Under the pieces are notes generated by a model. That model did no database searches, was not told the origin of the DNA, and was given only the letters and a program-made list of their open reading frames with translations. DNA of 64,000 nucleotides from Azorinus chamasolen (taxonomy: Eukaryota > Mollusca > Bivalvia > Cardiida > Solecurtidae): assembly GCA_963576725.1 (NCBI GenBank), contig OY755243.1:81579945-81643944 (forward strand). Reading direction: 5' to 3'. Numbering within the stretch: the stretch's first letter is position 1; every line of letters starts with the position of its first letter. Both the position numbers and the translations under genes were made by a program. Positions 54,501 to 63,917 of this stretch are shown here, in pieces.

Positions 54501-57500
54501 TTAAGACAAACTTTTAATAAAATTGAGGTCAAGGTCACAAAGACACGGAAGTAGTATGTGACAATTCCCAAGATGCATCCACACAATAAATTTGGATATC
54601 CTAACCCAAGGGGTTGAGGGTGTATCATCTGGTCAAATATCAATTTATTTTTTTTTACTAAAACTGAGGTGGTCACTATCAAGGTCACAGAGACGCCAAA
54701 GTAGTATGTGACATGTGCCCACCAACATCACTAACGATATATTAGGCATTACATCGCTGTGAAAAAAAAGGCTGCTCAAAGTTGGATCAAGTGTATTTTT
54801 GACAACTTGGATTCATTCAAGCTATGGAGAAACTATTGACTGGAGGCGAACAGCTGGGATTCTCATCCAGAGTTTCATCGAGATCCAAGCTGGCTGCAAA
54901 TGTGAGTCAAGTTGCTCATAGCCATATAAGAGTAAGTTAACCCCTTCCCTGATGAATAGTCATGTAGGAAATAATGACATCATGAATATTAATAAGATTA
55001 GTTTTTATAATGGCATAAGAACATACAGCATTTTGGCTCAGGCAGAAGCTGTAGAATCAGATCTATATTACACCATAAGCAAACCGAGCAGACCCTGATC
55101 AGACGGCTGCTATAGGAGCCATCTGATCTGGGTCTAATCTGTTTGCAGATGCTTCAAAATGCGCTAACATAAGGGAAAGGGTTAACTCTATGATTGCGAG
55201 AAACAAGAACAGTTGGCAATGTTTGTCACTTGAAATCCACTGACAAATTTTATCTATGGACCCTACAATTAAACAATGATGAACCATTCCACTTTAAAAA
55301 ATTCAACATTCAAAGGGTTAAAATAACTTGCTGCATGATGAAAGGTAACCTTTTTTTATGATCTGATTAGAATTCAATCTGATAGATACAACAGAATAAT
55401 CAAAAGAAACAAAACATGTAAAACATAAAATGTAAATTGTTAAATAGTAAACTGAAAAGTGAAAAAAATAAAGAAGAGCAGACAACAATTTCATTACATT
55501 CTCTAATATAGCACTAAGTATTTGGACAGACAAACTTAAGCAATTTTATAGAGCAGACCTGGATCAAACAGCTTCTGAAGCAGCTGTTTGATCATGATCT
55601 TCACTATTTGCTACTATGTCGGTCTAGTTTAAAGTTATCAAAATGGTGCCAATTTAACCATTTCCCTCATAATTTTTAAACACCTTTTCACACATTTGCA
55701 AACAGAGTAGACCAATATCAGATGACTTCTATAGAACCTTCTGATCAGGGTCTACCCTGTTTGTTTATGAAATTGTCATAGATCTGATTCTACAGTTTCT
55801 TCCAATACCAACAATCCCTGTGGATGTACATCATTGTAAAGAAATCAGCTAATAAGTATTTAATCATGTAATGATTTCTTACATGAATATGCAACAGGGA
55901 AAGGGTTAAACTATAGTATCCAGCTGTAAATACTGTTGCAGAGGGGAGATTGTGTATCCAAATACTTAGGGTAGTTAACATACACACTGCAGGAAATACA
56001 ATAGGTTACAGTTACATATCATACAGAGGTGCAGTAACAATGATTAACTTACCAAAGGGGAAACTCATTAAAACACAGGACGAAGTTTGTCACAGAGATA
56101 CAAGACTGACTAGCTGCTAATTTAGTAGCACAAATGCTTTACAAAGGGAGCTAATTCTTTCTCCAGACAAGAACAAACACTAAAGCTGACCATACTGCAT
56201 GCTCATACTAAACACAAAGCAAGCAGGATCTGGAGAATGTGTGGATCAAGATCAAATATTCAATAGTTTCACATTTTATCATTAAGCTTAACCCTTTGTC
56301 TGCTAAGCTTGACTTGGGTCCATGCTTATAAAGCTTTTTAGTTGAGTCTGAGTCTGAGTTTGTTCTCAAGCTTTTGATTGGCCAGATTTGAGCCAAAGGC
56401 TCAAATCTGGCCAATCAAAAACTTGAGAATGAACTCAGACTCAACTAAAATGTTTTATAAGCATGGATACTGACTGACATCTGCAAGCAGCTTACATCCA
56501 AAAGAGATGCTGAGTAACATGTCACCTCATCAGGATCAAAGCTGTTTGATATTTGGTCGATAGTTTCTCAAATGTTTGAACCCTTTACTCCATGAATATT
56601 CATGTCAGAAATAATGAAATCATGAATATTAATAAAGATTAATTTTCATAATGGCTAAGGATGTTCTGGCAGAAAGTGTAGAAAAGCATATTTATGGAGA
56701 AAAGGGTTAACCCTCTCCTTCTCATTAACGCTTTTTCTTGCATTTGCAAACAGAGAAGCCCAAAATCAGACAACTCCTGCAGGAGTCATCTGATCAGGGT
56801 CTGCTCTGTTTGCTTATGAAATTAAAATAGATCTGACATTTGAAATACACTTTAATTTAGACTGATACAGTAGCAAAGAGTACCAACTTTAGAAACTGGC
56901 TTCTCACTCCATGACTGACCTGGATCTACATTGTTGGCAAATGACACCTACTTAAATTTGGATGGGGGAGATAGCATTCAGGATGATTTAAGGCTGAAAG
57001 AATTGGAACTTGTAAAGACAGGAGAAACTGTGACTGTATAACTCACTGTCGTTATTGGGATCAATCTTTAAAGCCGAGTACCTGTAAGTTAGAAGATGTG
57101 GTTAGTCCATAGCCTAGCTTGAATGATCTCTGTAATTTATGCTGTAAACCTACCATCTCCTCTTTGCCCTAGTTAGACCCTTTGCCTGATGAATATTCAT
57201 GTAAGAAATACTGACATCATGAACATTTATCAACTCATTCTCTCCTAGGCTATTTTTAGCCCCAACCTCTTTGAATAAATCTACTGAAAAGGAGCTAAAC
57301 TATAGAAAAGGAGAGTTTTAGAATTGTTTAGTCTTGAAACCATTGTGATAAATAGAGCATTTGCTCCTATGGAGCAAATGCTCTATTTATCACAATGGTT
57401 TCAAAATGTGAACTTTATAGAGGTGCAAAAATGTGTCACTAGGGGGGTAATGTGTTAACTAAATTTATGACAAATTAATTAATTTCTGGCCTTGTTAGAA

Positions 57501-60500
57501 ACCGTAAAATCAGATCTATATAATTCAAACAGATCTGATTCTGAAATTTCTTTCAAATTGCCACAAATGTCAATGTTATATAAGTTCAGTCAAGGAATAG
57601 TCATGCAGTAATAAATATATACATGTATATATATTCATGGGGTAAGTTTTAAAGCAATACACAAAAGATATCTAACTGCATACCCTTAAGACAAGTGACG
57701 GCCTAATACAGCCCAAAAATGATATAAAAACCTCCATGAGGAGAATTTTGCATTATTTTCATTCTGTACAAAGTTGCAAAACACTTTTCAAACTCCCATA
57801 TGTATCTTCTAAGTCATCTTTATACTTAATAGAGACACATTATTATAAATTTGTGAACAGACAAGTCAATGATCAGACTGCTCCTGATCAAGATCTTCTA
57901 TGTTTGTTTATACATGTAGATCTGTTCTATAGTTTCTGCCATGGTCAAAACTTCATCATGACATAAAAAATCAATGGTTTAGTATTTATACAATAATCAT
58001 TCTTACATGAATATTCATTAGGAAACAAGGTTAAAGAGGCACTACTTTATTTCTAAAGTTCTTCTAAATACTTGTTAGGCACAAATGTCCTGCAGTAGCA
58101 TTCAGTCTAGAACTGAAATACAAAATACTGAATAAGGCCATAGATATGAAGTTTCAAGGTCACTAAAAGGGACTCATGCAACCCAATGTACTCATGAAAG
58201 TGTTTAATATACAATAAAATTACTGACAAGGACTTGCAAGAACCTAAAACACACTGAAGAGATGGGCATACACATGTATGTACTAAATGACAAAAAAAAT
58301 GAACAAGCCCACTCTACTTTAATCTTTTCCTCCATAAATACGCCTTTCTACGCCTCTGTAAAAGTCACCTGTTGAAACTATTGTGATAAATAGAGCATTT
58401 GCTCCTATAGGAGCAAATGCTCTATTTATCACAATGGTTTCAAATTACAAAATTCTAAAAATTTCCTTTTCTCTAGTTAATGCTCCTTTTGGGTAGATTT
58501 ATTCAAAGAGGTTGGATCTAAAAATAGCCTATGAGGGAAAGGGTTAAGAAGTGTTGTATAAAATTCCATTACTCATTGATTATACCAGAACAAAGATCAT
58601 GCTAAAACACATCAATAAAAATAAACTTAAATTTCATACAGTATATGAACCAATAAATAGACAACAGAAGAGGACATGCAATACATTCACAATCTATAGA
58701 TATGCATATTGATGACTTAGAGTAAAACTGATGTAGCTACATAATCCTTAATATCACTATGCATTGTCCTTTTCTTTAATTCTAAAACCAAGAGGGCCAT
58801 GATGACCCCAGGGTCAAATAATTAATATAACTTTTGTAGAGGACCTGAACATGATGCTATGTGTCAGATATGAAAGCTGAGAACCTTCCAGTTTCAGAGG
58901 AGAAGATTTTCACATGTGTCATCACTGTTTTGTCCCATAGTTTATAGTTACAACAGTTTTGCACCGAGACCACAATATATATGGGCTTATAGACTGAAAC
59001 TTATATTTGGGTTCAAATTACAGTAAAATCTCTCTAAACTGGAATTATAGTAGAAAAGAATTTAGATACTTTTAGGCAGGTGGCAGCTTAATGCAGGGTG
59101 AAAGTCATGCAGAAATCCTAGAGGAACTTTCTGCATAACTTTCATCCTGCATTAAGCTATAAGTTGCCACCAGTCTCCAAGGCTAATATTTATACCAAAT
59201 TAAACATCTGGTTTACAGAGGTTTTGCTGTATTAGTACCAAAATTACCCCAAGTATCCAATCTACTCTCTCTATGGGTTTGTAAAGTTGAAATAAAAGCA
59301 TTGTAATTTAATTTGGCAACATTTTGATATTAACTTTAAATTAGACCGACATAGTAGCAAACAGGGTAGATCCTTATCAAACTGCTTCTTCGGGATCAGT
59401 TTGATCTGGTTCTGCACTATTTACGGTATGTTATCACTGCTTTGTCCATATAATACAACAGGTTACAGGAGTTTGAAGAGCTAATAAGGGTTTCTCCATT
59501 TCATAGACTATATACCCACTAGTAGCAAATCCAGTAAAAAGTGTTTGCGAAACACTATGCCCCCAACAGGCACTTTGATATATAAGTTTGATGTTTGGCA
59601 CTCAAAAGTTGCAGCTTCATAAGATGAGAACACATGCCAAGTATGTAGTCCCTGTCTTTAAAGGTTTAAATGTTAAAGAGACATACAAACAGACAGTCAA
59701 AAACATGTCCTCAATTTAGATCTTGGGGACATACATATTACTGTTGAGGGTTGTATAGCAGATAAAAATGTTTGGAAATGATCATTTCTTAGAGAGCAAA
59801 GAGTTAACTCCTTCTACATTACAAATTAGTGGTTACTTTTGCAAACAATTAAGCACTCGATCAGACGCTAAACCGTTTTGGGTTTTTTAACAAAAGGAAG
59901 ACACTATTGAATTTTGAAGCATAAGGTAACTCAGTATCATAATACATGCACATAATACCATAACCCTTTCCTCCATAGGCTATTTTAGACCCAACCTCTT
60001 TGAATGAATCTACCCAAAAGGAGCATTTACTAGAGAAAAGGAAAATTTTAGAATTTTGTAGTTTGAAACCATTGTGATAAATACAGCATTTGCTCCTATA
60101 GGAGCAAATGCTCTACTTATCACAATGGTTTCAAGAAGTGGTTATTACAAAGGCGTAGAAAGGCGTATTTATGGAGGAAAGGGTTAAACAAACATATACT
60201 GTCAGAGCAACAGATAAAGGTACTCAAATACTAAAATCGCCATTTCTCCACTAAACCCAATGCTGTGACAACTCTGTAGAATCGTCTCTTCAAGACGATT
60301 CTAAAGAGTGGTCACAACATAGGGTTGGTGGAGAAATAAAGAAGTTATTCCTGAAAATGTTTTAATTTAAGCATCTTATCTAGACCTCTGTCATGGGGAA
60401 ACTAGAGACCTGGTTACAAATTTATACAGCTGAAATTTAACCCTTTACTCCATAAATATGCCTTTCTACACCTGTGCAAACTGAGTAGACCCAGATTCCA

Positions 60501-63225
60501 GACAGTTCCTGTAGGTGTGCTCTGTTTGCTTATGAAATAATACAGATATGATTCTACAGTTTCTGCAAATGCCAAAACTTCCTGTGTCCATGTGCCATTA
60601 TAAAAAATTATCTAATCAATATTTATGATGTCATTATTTGTACATTAATATTCATGAAGTAAAAGGTTAATTAGTGTTGTCACATAGGACTGTCCACTTA
60701 CATTTCTAAAATATCCTCTTCCTCCAAGTACGTATCAAAACCATTTTCTACTGTAACTTTCATCTGAAATGAACAAAGAAGAGAGGTAATATGAAATACA
60801 ACTAAAAACTTCACTAACGTTTAGTAAAGAAAAATTCAGAACTTTCAGTATAGACAAATTATTTTATTTTTTTGGGCAGGTGGGTACTTAATGCAGGTTA
60901 GAAGTCATACAGAAAGCTCCAAGAGTAGCTTTCTGTATGACTTTCACCCTGCATTTAGCTGCCATCTGTCTTGAAGACCAATAACAATACTTATTTGTGT
61001 TGAGTGTTCGGATTGGTCAGGTTTTCCTGTAAATTGTAACAGGGACATACATATATACAGATATACAGTAAAACCTCTCTAAACCGGAATTCTAGTCGAG
61101 AAGAATTTACATACTTTTAGGCAGGTGACTGCTTAATGCAGAGTGAAAGTCATGCAGAAAGCACCTAGAGGAGCTTTCTGCATGACTTTCACCCTGCATT
61201 AAGCTGCCACCTGTCTCCAATACCGATATTTATACTTAATTTAACGTCCGGTTTAGAGAGGTTCTACTGTACTAGTATAACCTACAAGAGCAGCTTGTCT
61301 TTGCCAAAAAGCAAAATCACTTTTGTCTTCTCTTAACTACTGAAGACTAAGATATTTATCTCTTTGAATGCTCATTTTTCAAAGTGGAATGGTCCGTCAT
61401 TGTTTAAGCCTTTACCTCATAGATACACCTCTTAATGCCTCTGCAAACAGAGTAGACCAAGATCAGATGGCTCTTGTAGGAATAAATTCCATGAAGCTTA
61501 ATTATTTTAAATAATTTAAAACTTTACCTGATGGAGACACTTGTCCACACTTTTACAAAGTAGATCAAGATCAGATAGCTCATGAAGTATGCCTCTAACC
61601 TGGGTCTGCTCTGTTTGCTTATTGAATAATATAGATCTGATTCTACAATTTATGTATTAACCAAAATGGCCTGTGTTCATATACCATTATAAAAAATCAT
61701 CTGAATAATATCCATTACTTCATTGTTTTGATGTTTTCTATACAAATATGCATTAGGAAAGTATTAACCCTTTCCCTCATATAAACGTGTTTTCACGCAT
61801 TTGCAAACAGAGTAGACCAAGATCAGATGGCTCCTAGAGGAGCCATCTGATCAGGGTCTACTCTGTTTGCTAATAGAAATTCAAAGATCTGTGTCTTTAC
61901 TTTCTAAAATGGCTACAATTTTCCATCTTCCATATTTCGTTATAATCATTTTATCTATGAATATTCAGTAGGTATTGAATTTGGAATGAACACAGAACAG
62001 GGAAAGTATTAACGACCCTTGAGACTCAAGTCACTAAACAGAGTTGAACCTCTATACAATGACTATGTAAGGACTGAATATGACTGTCATTAAAACCAGA
62101 TGGCTGCTTAATCCACTCAGAAAAAAAAGTTTACATTTAAGATGTTACAAAACAGTTTGTTTTGTAAAAGATCTACAACAGCAAAAATACAAATTATGTC
62201 TTATAATAACTCTATTTTCAGATCCAACCTCTTTAAATAAATCTACAAAAATGGAGCTTTAACCAGAGAAAAGGAAAACTTTAGGATTGTGTAGTTTTGA
62301 AACCATTGTTATAAATAGAGCATTTGCTCCTATATATAGATGGAGTAAATGTTCTATTTATCACAATGGTTTCACAAAGTGACTTTTACAGAAGTGTCAA
62401 AATGTGTCAATATGCAGGAATGGGTTAAACATTTTAAGTACTTTCCAATGTGATTTATCCCATTACTTGATAGAAACACATTTACAAACAGAGTAGCCCC
62501 AGATCAGACATATCCTCATCTAACTACATGTACTCTTTTATCAGTAGTTTAATTTAGACTGCACTATTTGCCTAATTGTGTCTGGATGAATACAATAGGT
62601 AATTAACCCTTTACTTCATGAATATGCACTTTTACAACTTTAAAAAACAAGGCAGACCCAGTTCCTTCAGGAGCTGTCTGATCAGGATCTGATCTGTTTG
62701 CTTATGAAGTAATAAAGATATGATTTTACTGTACGTTCCATAGTCACAAACTTTCACTTGTTCATAGAAATTCAGCTAATCAACCCTTTACTCCATTAAT
62801 ATTCATGTAAAAAATAATGACATCATGAGTATTTCTTATAATGGCATATGGATCTAGTAAGTTTTGGCAGAAACTGTACAATCATATCTACATGTATATT
62901 ATTTCATAAGCAAACAGAGCAGACCCTGATCGGATGGCTCCTACAAGAGTTGTCTGATCTGGATCTACTCTGTTTGCAAAGGCATAGAAAGGCACATTTA
63001 TGGAGAAAAAGGTTAATATTCTTAAAGTCATTATTTCTTTCATGAATATTCATAGAGTGAAGGGTAAAAATACCTCATCTATACTAAGTCTTTGGTCACT
63101 ATTCAAGTCCATCAGTTGAAGTGCTTTGTTCCCTTGTTTCTCAGTGTGGCTGGACTTTAATCCGGTTTCCTTGGCAATATTTATAAAGTGGTCACATTCT
63201 TCATCTGTTAAGAAGTCTTCTACCT
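45289..63225 (-). CDS. P4HTM: Transmembrane prolyl 4-hydroxylase, 3' part of gene (8 exons)
   Basis: ER-membrane Fe(II)/2-oxoglutarate prolyl 4-hydroxylase with EF-hands; the human protein can act on HIF-alpha. Exons in transcript order: 63225-63074, 60763-60702, 57081-57047, 49354-49189, 48198-48144, 47543-47431, 46422-46332, 45552-45289. Phases join without error, giving about 311 residues (human 502). Order of domains: [19 protein letters not shown] opening; EF loop 1 [14 protein letters not shown] loop 2 DPNNDRFVDRSE (Arg replaces the usual Gly at loop position 6); catalytic core with HYNAHLDS (His and Asp iron ligands), [25 protein letters not shown] (distal His) and EKWIANFW (Lys for 2-oxoglutarate). 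The collagen-type prolyl 4-hydroxylase alpha subunit is excluded by the EF-hands and the [12 protein letters not shown] wording. N-terminal exons with the membrane anchor lie beyond 64,000. Confidence 0.95.
46015..46190. mobile_element. Family-H palindrome with a duplicated arm segment
   Basis: GGTCCATGCTTATAAAACTT ... ctttataagcatggacc. The right arm holds two tandem copies of a 30-bp piece (ctcaaatctgaccaatcaaa...). It is inserted in the apex region of a B/E-type hairpin (gcagatacttgggagccatc / ctgatcttggtc). Confidence 0.65.
46332..46422 (-). CDS. P4HTM: P4HTM exon, core beta-helix
   Basis: Encodes [20 protein letters not shown] then [10 protein letters not shown], almost the same as human. 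Acceptor ctttcag, donor gtatgt. Confidence 0.95.
46450..46600. repeat. Family-E element, short form
   Basis: cagacaaacttgggtaaata, tip actactcctgaagtaggtg, then agctgtaaaacccatagagagg. Confidence 0.55.
47004..47375. mobile_element. Two family-B foldbacks, opposite orientation
   Basis: 47004-47100 (tip ggctcctataggagcc) and 47150-47375 (tip agctcctgtaggagcc). They end about 55 bp before the P4HTM exon at 47431 and lie in the intron after it in transcript order. Confidence 0.65.
47431..47543 (-). CDS. P4HTM: P4HTM exon with HxD iron ligands
   Basis: Encodes [20 protein letters not shown] then [14 protein letters not shown]. His and Asp of HLD are the first two iron ligands. The cysteine-rich stretch aligns with the human CSH...TSCR segment. 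Confidence 0.95.
48144..48198 (-). CDS. P4HTM: P4HTM exon (55 nt)
   Basis: Encodes [18 protein letters not shown], equivalent to human [20 protein letters not shown]. Acceptor ttttttcag, donor gtaagg. Confidence 0.9.
48487..48838. mobile_element. Family-B foldback with nested family-C copy
   Basis: B pieces 48487-48511 and 48752-48838 enclose C at 48512-48751 (acccattcccttatacgaac ... gagggaatgggtaaa). Confidence 0.65.
48839..49087. mobile_element. Family-B foldback
   Basis: TTAACCCTTTACTCCATGAA ... tggaggaaagggttaa; tip ggctcctaaaggagctg. Well preserved; ends 100 bp from a P4HTM exon. Confidence 0.75.
49189..49354 (-). CDS. P4HTM: P4HTM exon, second half of EF loop 2
   Basis: Encodes [20 protein letters not shown], then [15 protein letters not shown] and DDVFKAVQE. 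Matches the human LQEFSNMDLRDFHKYM...HHTWLYQGEGA...IMRAIRQR region. Donor gtgagg. Confidence 0.93.
49386..49830. mobile_element. Family-E element with nested family-B copy
   Basis: E: aatattcggacagacaaact, tip actgttcctgaaggagcag; B copy 49498-49745 inserted near the same E position as in 52152-52608. Confidence 0.65.
49878..50070. mobile_element. Family-F foldback with 6-bp TSD, nested in family B
   Basis: CAGAGGTCAAGATAAGATGC ... ATTATCTGTAGCTCTG, 193 bp, flanked by CTAACA at 49872-49877 and 50071-50076. It interrupts a B element that starts at about 49840 and resumes with catcatgaatatttattagc. Confidence 0.75.
50503..50719. mobile_element. Family-J foldback lacking the hairpin tip
   Basis: Very similar to 6987-7236, but accctg joins directly to ggtcttcactatttac: a clean loss of about 34 bp covering the hairpin tip. 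Confidence 0.75.
51071..51295. mobile_element. Family-C foldback, reverse
   Basis: ttaaccctttcctccataaa ... ggaggaaagggttaa. Tip partly lost (ctcctataggagctcctattt). Confidence 0.7.
51519..51825. mobile_element. Repeat bounded by gtgtcacctgc motifs
   Basis: Starts gttcgaaggaacattattgtgtcacctgcttgcaggtgacac and ends ctcggcaggtgacacaaaa. Related but decayed copies lie at about 44,570-44,700 and 46,650-46,830. Otherwise unrecognised. Confidence 0.4.
51862..52045 (-). mobile_element. Pearl-like fragment with CAGA/CCGA run, minus strand
   Basis: Contains cagacagacagaccaaccgacagaccgacc and gcgcgggggtataatt. The left edge (aactagaactatcactaaaggtg) is the reverse of the 3' end seen at about 29,700. 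Confidence 0.5.
52152..52608. mobile_element. Family-E element with nested family-A copy
   Basis: Ends ctaagtatttggacagac and gtccgaatacttaggg. Left part holds a hairpin (actgctcctgaaggagatgt). The A insertion 52264-52516 sits between TTAA 52260-52263 and TTAA 52517-52520. Confidence 0.7.
52264..52516. mobile_element. Family-A foldback nested in family E
   Basis: CCCTTTCCGG ... AGGAAAGGG, 253 bp, TTAA on both sides. Apex ggctcatataggagtc, partly decayed. Confidence 0.75.
52638..53250. repeat. Minisatellite, about 19 copies of a 30-36 bp unit
   Basis: Unit atcatatacagtaaaccccc plus tctacaccctctact; long and short variants alternate, some with caataaacc. Its last unit runs into a family-D-like end (cccctctacactggacattc), from which it seems to have expanded. 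Confidence 0.9.
53830..54072. mobile_element. Family-A foldback, reverse orientation
   Basis: TTAA 53826-53829 and 54073-54076. Hairpin 53970-54032 nearly perfect with apex GGCTCCTCTAGGAGCC; one of the best-preserved copies. Confidence 0.8.
54937..55185. mobile_element. Family-B foldback
   Basis: TTAA-CCCCTTCCCTGATGAATA ... AAGGGAAAGGG-TTAA; tip ggctgctataggagcc. Confidence 0.7.
55512..55976. mobile_element. Family-E element with nested family-B copy at another site
   Basis: E: aagtatttggacagacaaac ... ccaaatacttagggta; B copy 55650-55908. The E position filled in 52152-52608 is empty here (ctagtttaaagttatc at about 55626). Confidence 0.65.
56317..56467. mobile_element. Family-H palindrome
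   Basis: ggtccatgcttataaagc ... ataagcatgga; arms of about 70 nt with apex gagccaaaggctc. It interrupts a family-L element. Confidence 0.7.
56578..56830. mobile_element. Two truncated family-B foldbacks
   Basis: 56578-56708 lacks the hairpin; 56709-56830 keeps it (aactcctgcaggagtc) but lacks the far end. They meet at gggttaaccc. Confidence 0.6.
57047..57081 (-). CDS. P4HTM: P4HTM micro-exon (35 nt), first half of EF loop 2
   Basis: Encodes [11 protein letters not shown] and splits the EF loop after its fifth residue. Acceptor cttacag, donor gtgagt. Too short for ORF finding, but needed to keep the frame and complete a 12-residue calcium loop with the next exon. Confidence 0.88.
57231..57457. 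mobile_element. Family-C foldback
   Basis: ctcattctctcctaggctat; hairpin ttgtgataaatagagcattt / complement around gctcctatggagc. Confidence 0.7.
57458..58319. other. P4HTM intron segment with little recognisable
   Basis: A few hairpin fragments (cagactgctcctgatcaaga at about 57877) and plain AT-rich DNA. No exon recognised. Confidence 0.45.
58320..58546. mobile_element. Family-C foldback with a 54-bp perfect palindrome
   Basis: 58381-58434 is a perfect palindrome, TTGTGATAAATAGAGCATTT and on to the apex GCTCCTATAGGAGC, with no spacer. Best-preserved C hairpin in the window. Confidence 0.85.
59023..59234. mobile_element. Family-D foldback
   Basis: acagtaaaatctctctaaac ... acagaggttttgctgta, with several mismatches in the arms. 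Confidence 0.65.
59330..59425. repeat. Family-E left part, reverse
   Basis: aactttaaattagaccgaca, an unfilled form of the TTAA site occupied in other E copies; tip actgcttcttcgggatcag. Confidence 0.55.
59539..59720 (-). mobile_element. Decayed pearl-like fragment, minus strand
   Basis: agtgtttgcgaaacactatgcccccaac is the reverse of the usual hairpin end, followed by a short core (gtttggcactcaaaagttgc) and a cagaca remnant. Confidence 0.4.
59962..60187. mobile_element. Family-C foldback
   Basis: taaccctttcctccataggc ... tttatggaggaaagggttaa; hairpin complete apart from two mismatches. Confidence 0.75.
60203..60390. mobile_element. Family-F foldback, reverse
   Basis: CAGAGCAACAGATAAAGG ... 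CTTATCTAGACCTCTG with the cgtctcttcaagacgattc apex. No clear target duplication. Confidence 0.65.
60438..60669. mobile_element. Family-B foldback, reverse
   Basis: ttaaccctttactccataaa ... catgaagtaaaaggttaa; left hairpin arm shortened. Ends 33 bp from the P4HTM micro-region exon at 60702. Confidence 0.65.
60702..60763 (-). CDS. P4HTM: P4HTM exon between EF loops (62 nt)
   Basis: Encodes [20 protein letters not shown] plus two bases. The split ATG completes with the next exon to MYSALK, the human IQEMYAAIK segment. Acceptor catttcag, donor gtaagt. Confidence 0.85.
60870..60995. mobile_element. Family-D core without complete ends
   Basis: aatgcaggttagaagtcata...tatgactttcaccctgcat palindrome, apex ctccaagagtag. 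Confidence 0.55.
61065..61272. mobile_element. Family-D foldback
   Basis: acagtaaaacctctctaaac ... agagaggttctactgt; core nearly perfect with apex gcacctagaggagc. Confidence 0.75.
61520..61767. mobile_element. Family-B foldback abutting family A
   Basis: aactttacctgatggagaca ... ggaaagtattaa; shares the TTAA with the A copy that follows. Confidence 0.55.
61768..62008. mobile_element. Family-A foldback
   Basis: Follows TTAA at 61764 and ends aaagta-TTAA. Apex ggctcctagaggagcc; sequence very close to 9925-10166. Confidence 0.75.
62210..62428. mobile_element. Family-C foldback
   Basis: ctattttcagatccaacctc ... atatgcaggaatgggttaa; apex changed to tcctatatatagatgga. Confidence 0.65.
62601..63014. 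mobile_element. Two family-B foldbacks, opposite orientation
   Basis: 62601-62780 reverse and partial; 62782-63014 direct and nearly full length (ggatggctcctacaagagt tip). Confidence 0.65.
63074..63225 (-). CDS. P4HTM: P4HTM exon with EF-hand loop 1
   Basis: Encodes [20 protein letters not shown] and [17 protein letters not shown]. The 12-residue loop [12 protein letters not shown] has acidic or amide residues at 1, 3, 5 and Glu at 12. Acceptor ccctttcag on the minus strand, donor gtattt. Confidence 0.92.
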
Positions 63226-63244
63226 CTGAAAGGGAAATATAGTC

Positions 63245-63598
63245 TTACTTTAAGCCTTTATTTCATGAATATTCAAGTAAGAAATACAGTAAAATGGCGA
63301 TAATCCGAGGACCGTCAGAAACCGAGAAAATGCTCGGATTACTGCTACCCTTGGATCATTCATGAAATCATACTATGAAATCATAATGACATACTTGAAT
63401 ATTTATTAGTTCAATTGTACAATGGCACATGAACACAGTTTTAGCCAGGGCAGAAAATGTAGAACTAGAGTAACATAATTCCATTAGTAAACAGAGCAGA
63501 CCCTATAATCAGACAGGTCCTACAGGAGCTGTCTGATCTGGATCTACTCTGTTGGAAAAGGCATGAAAAAGTGTTTGCATGATCGAGGTAAAGGGTTA
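63245..63598. mobile_element. Family-B foldback with a short insertion
   Basis: Left arm interrupted at about 63287-63355 by acagtaaaatggcgataatccgagg..., a small inverted-repeat sequence (aatccgag / ctcggatt). Tip aggtcctacaggagctg. Confidence 0.6.
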
Positions 63599-63659
63599 AA
63601 ATATTACTGAATAATTTGTCATAAAAGTAACTGTGTCAGAAAGAGCTAATTAAAAGTAT

Positions 63660-63917
63660 TCTTAACCTTTTCCCTGATAAAGACATCTTTACTGCTTTTA
63701 CAAACAGAGCAGATCTAGATCAGACGGCTCCGGTAAAAGCCGGCTGACCCTGGTCTACTTACTGTTTGCTTATGGAATTACCATATATAGATCTGATTCT
63801 AGTTTCTGCCATAGCCAAAACAGTGAGTCTTCATATGGTATGTGTATAATTAAACAACGAAACAATATGCATGATTTCATTGCTTCTTACATGAATATTC
63901 AACAGGTAAACTGTTAA
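63660..63917. mobile_element. Family-B foldback, reverse
   Basis: ttaaccttttccctgataaa ... tcaacaggtaaactgttaa; tip ggctccggtaaaagccgg. Confidence 0.6.
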
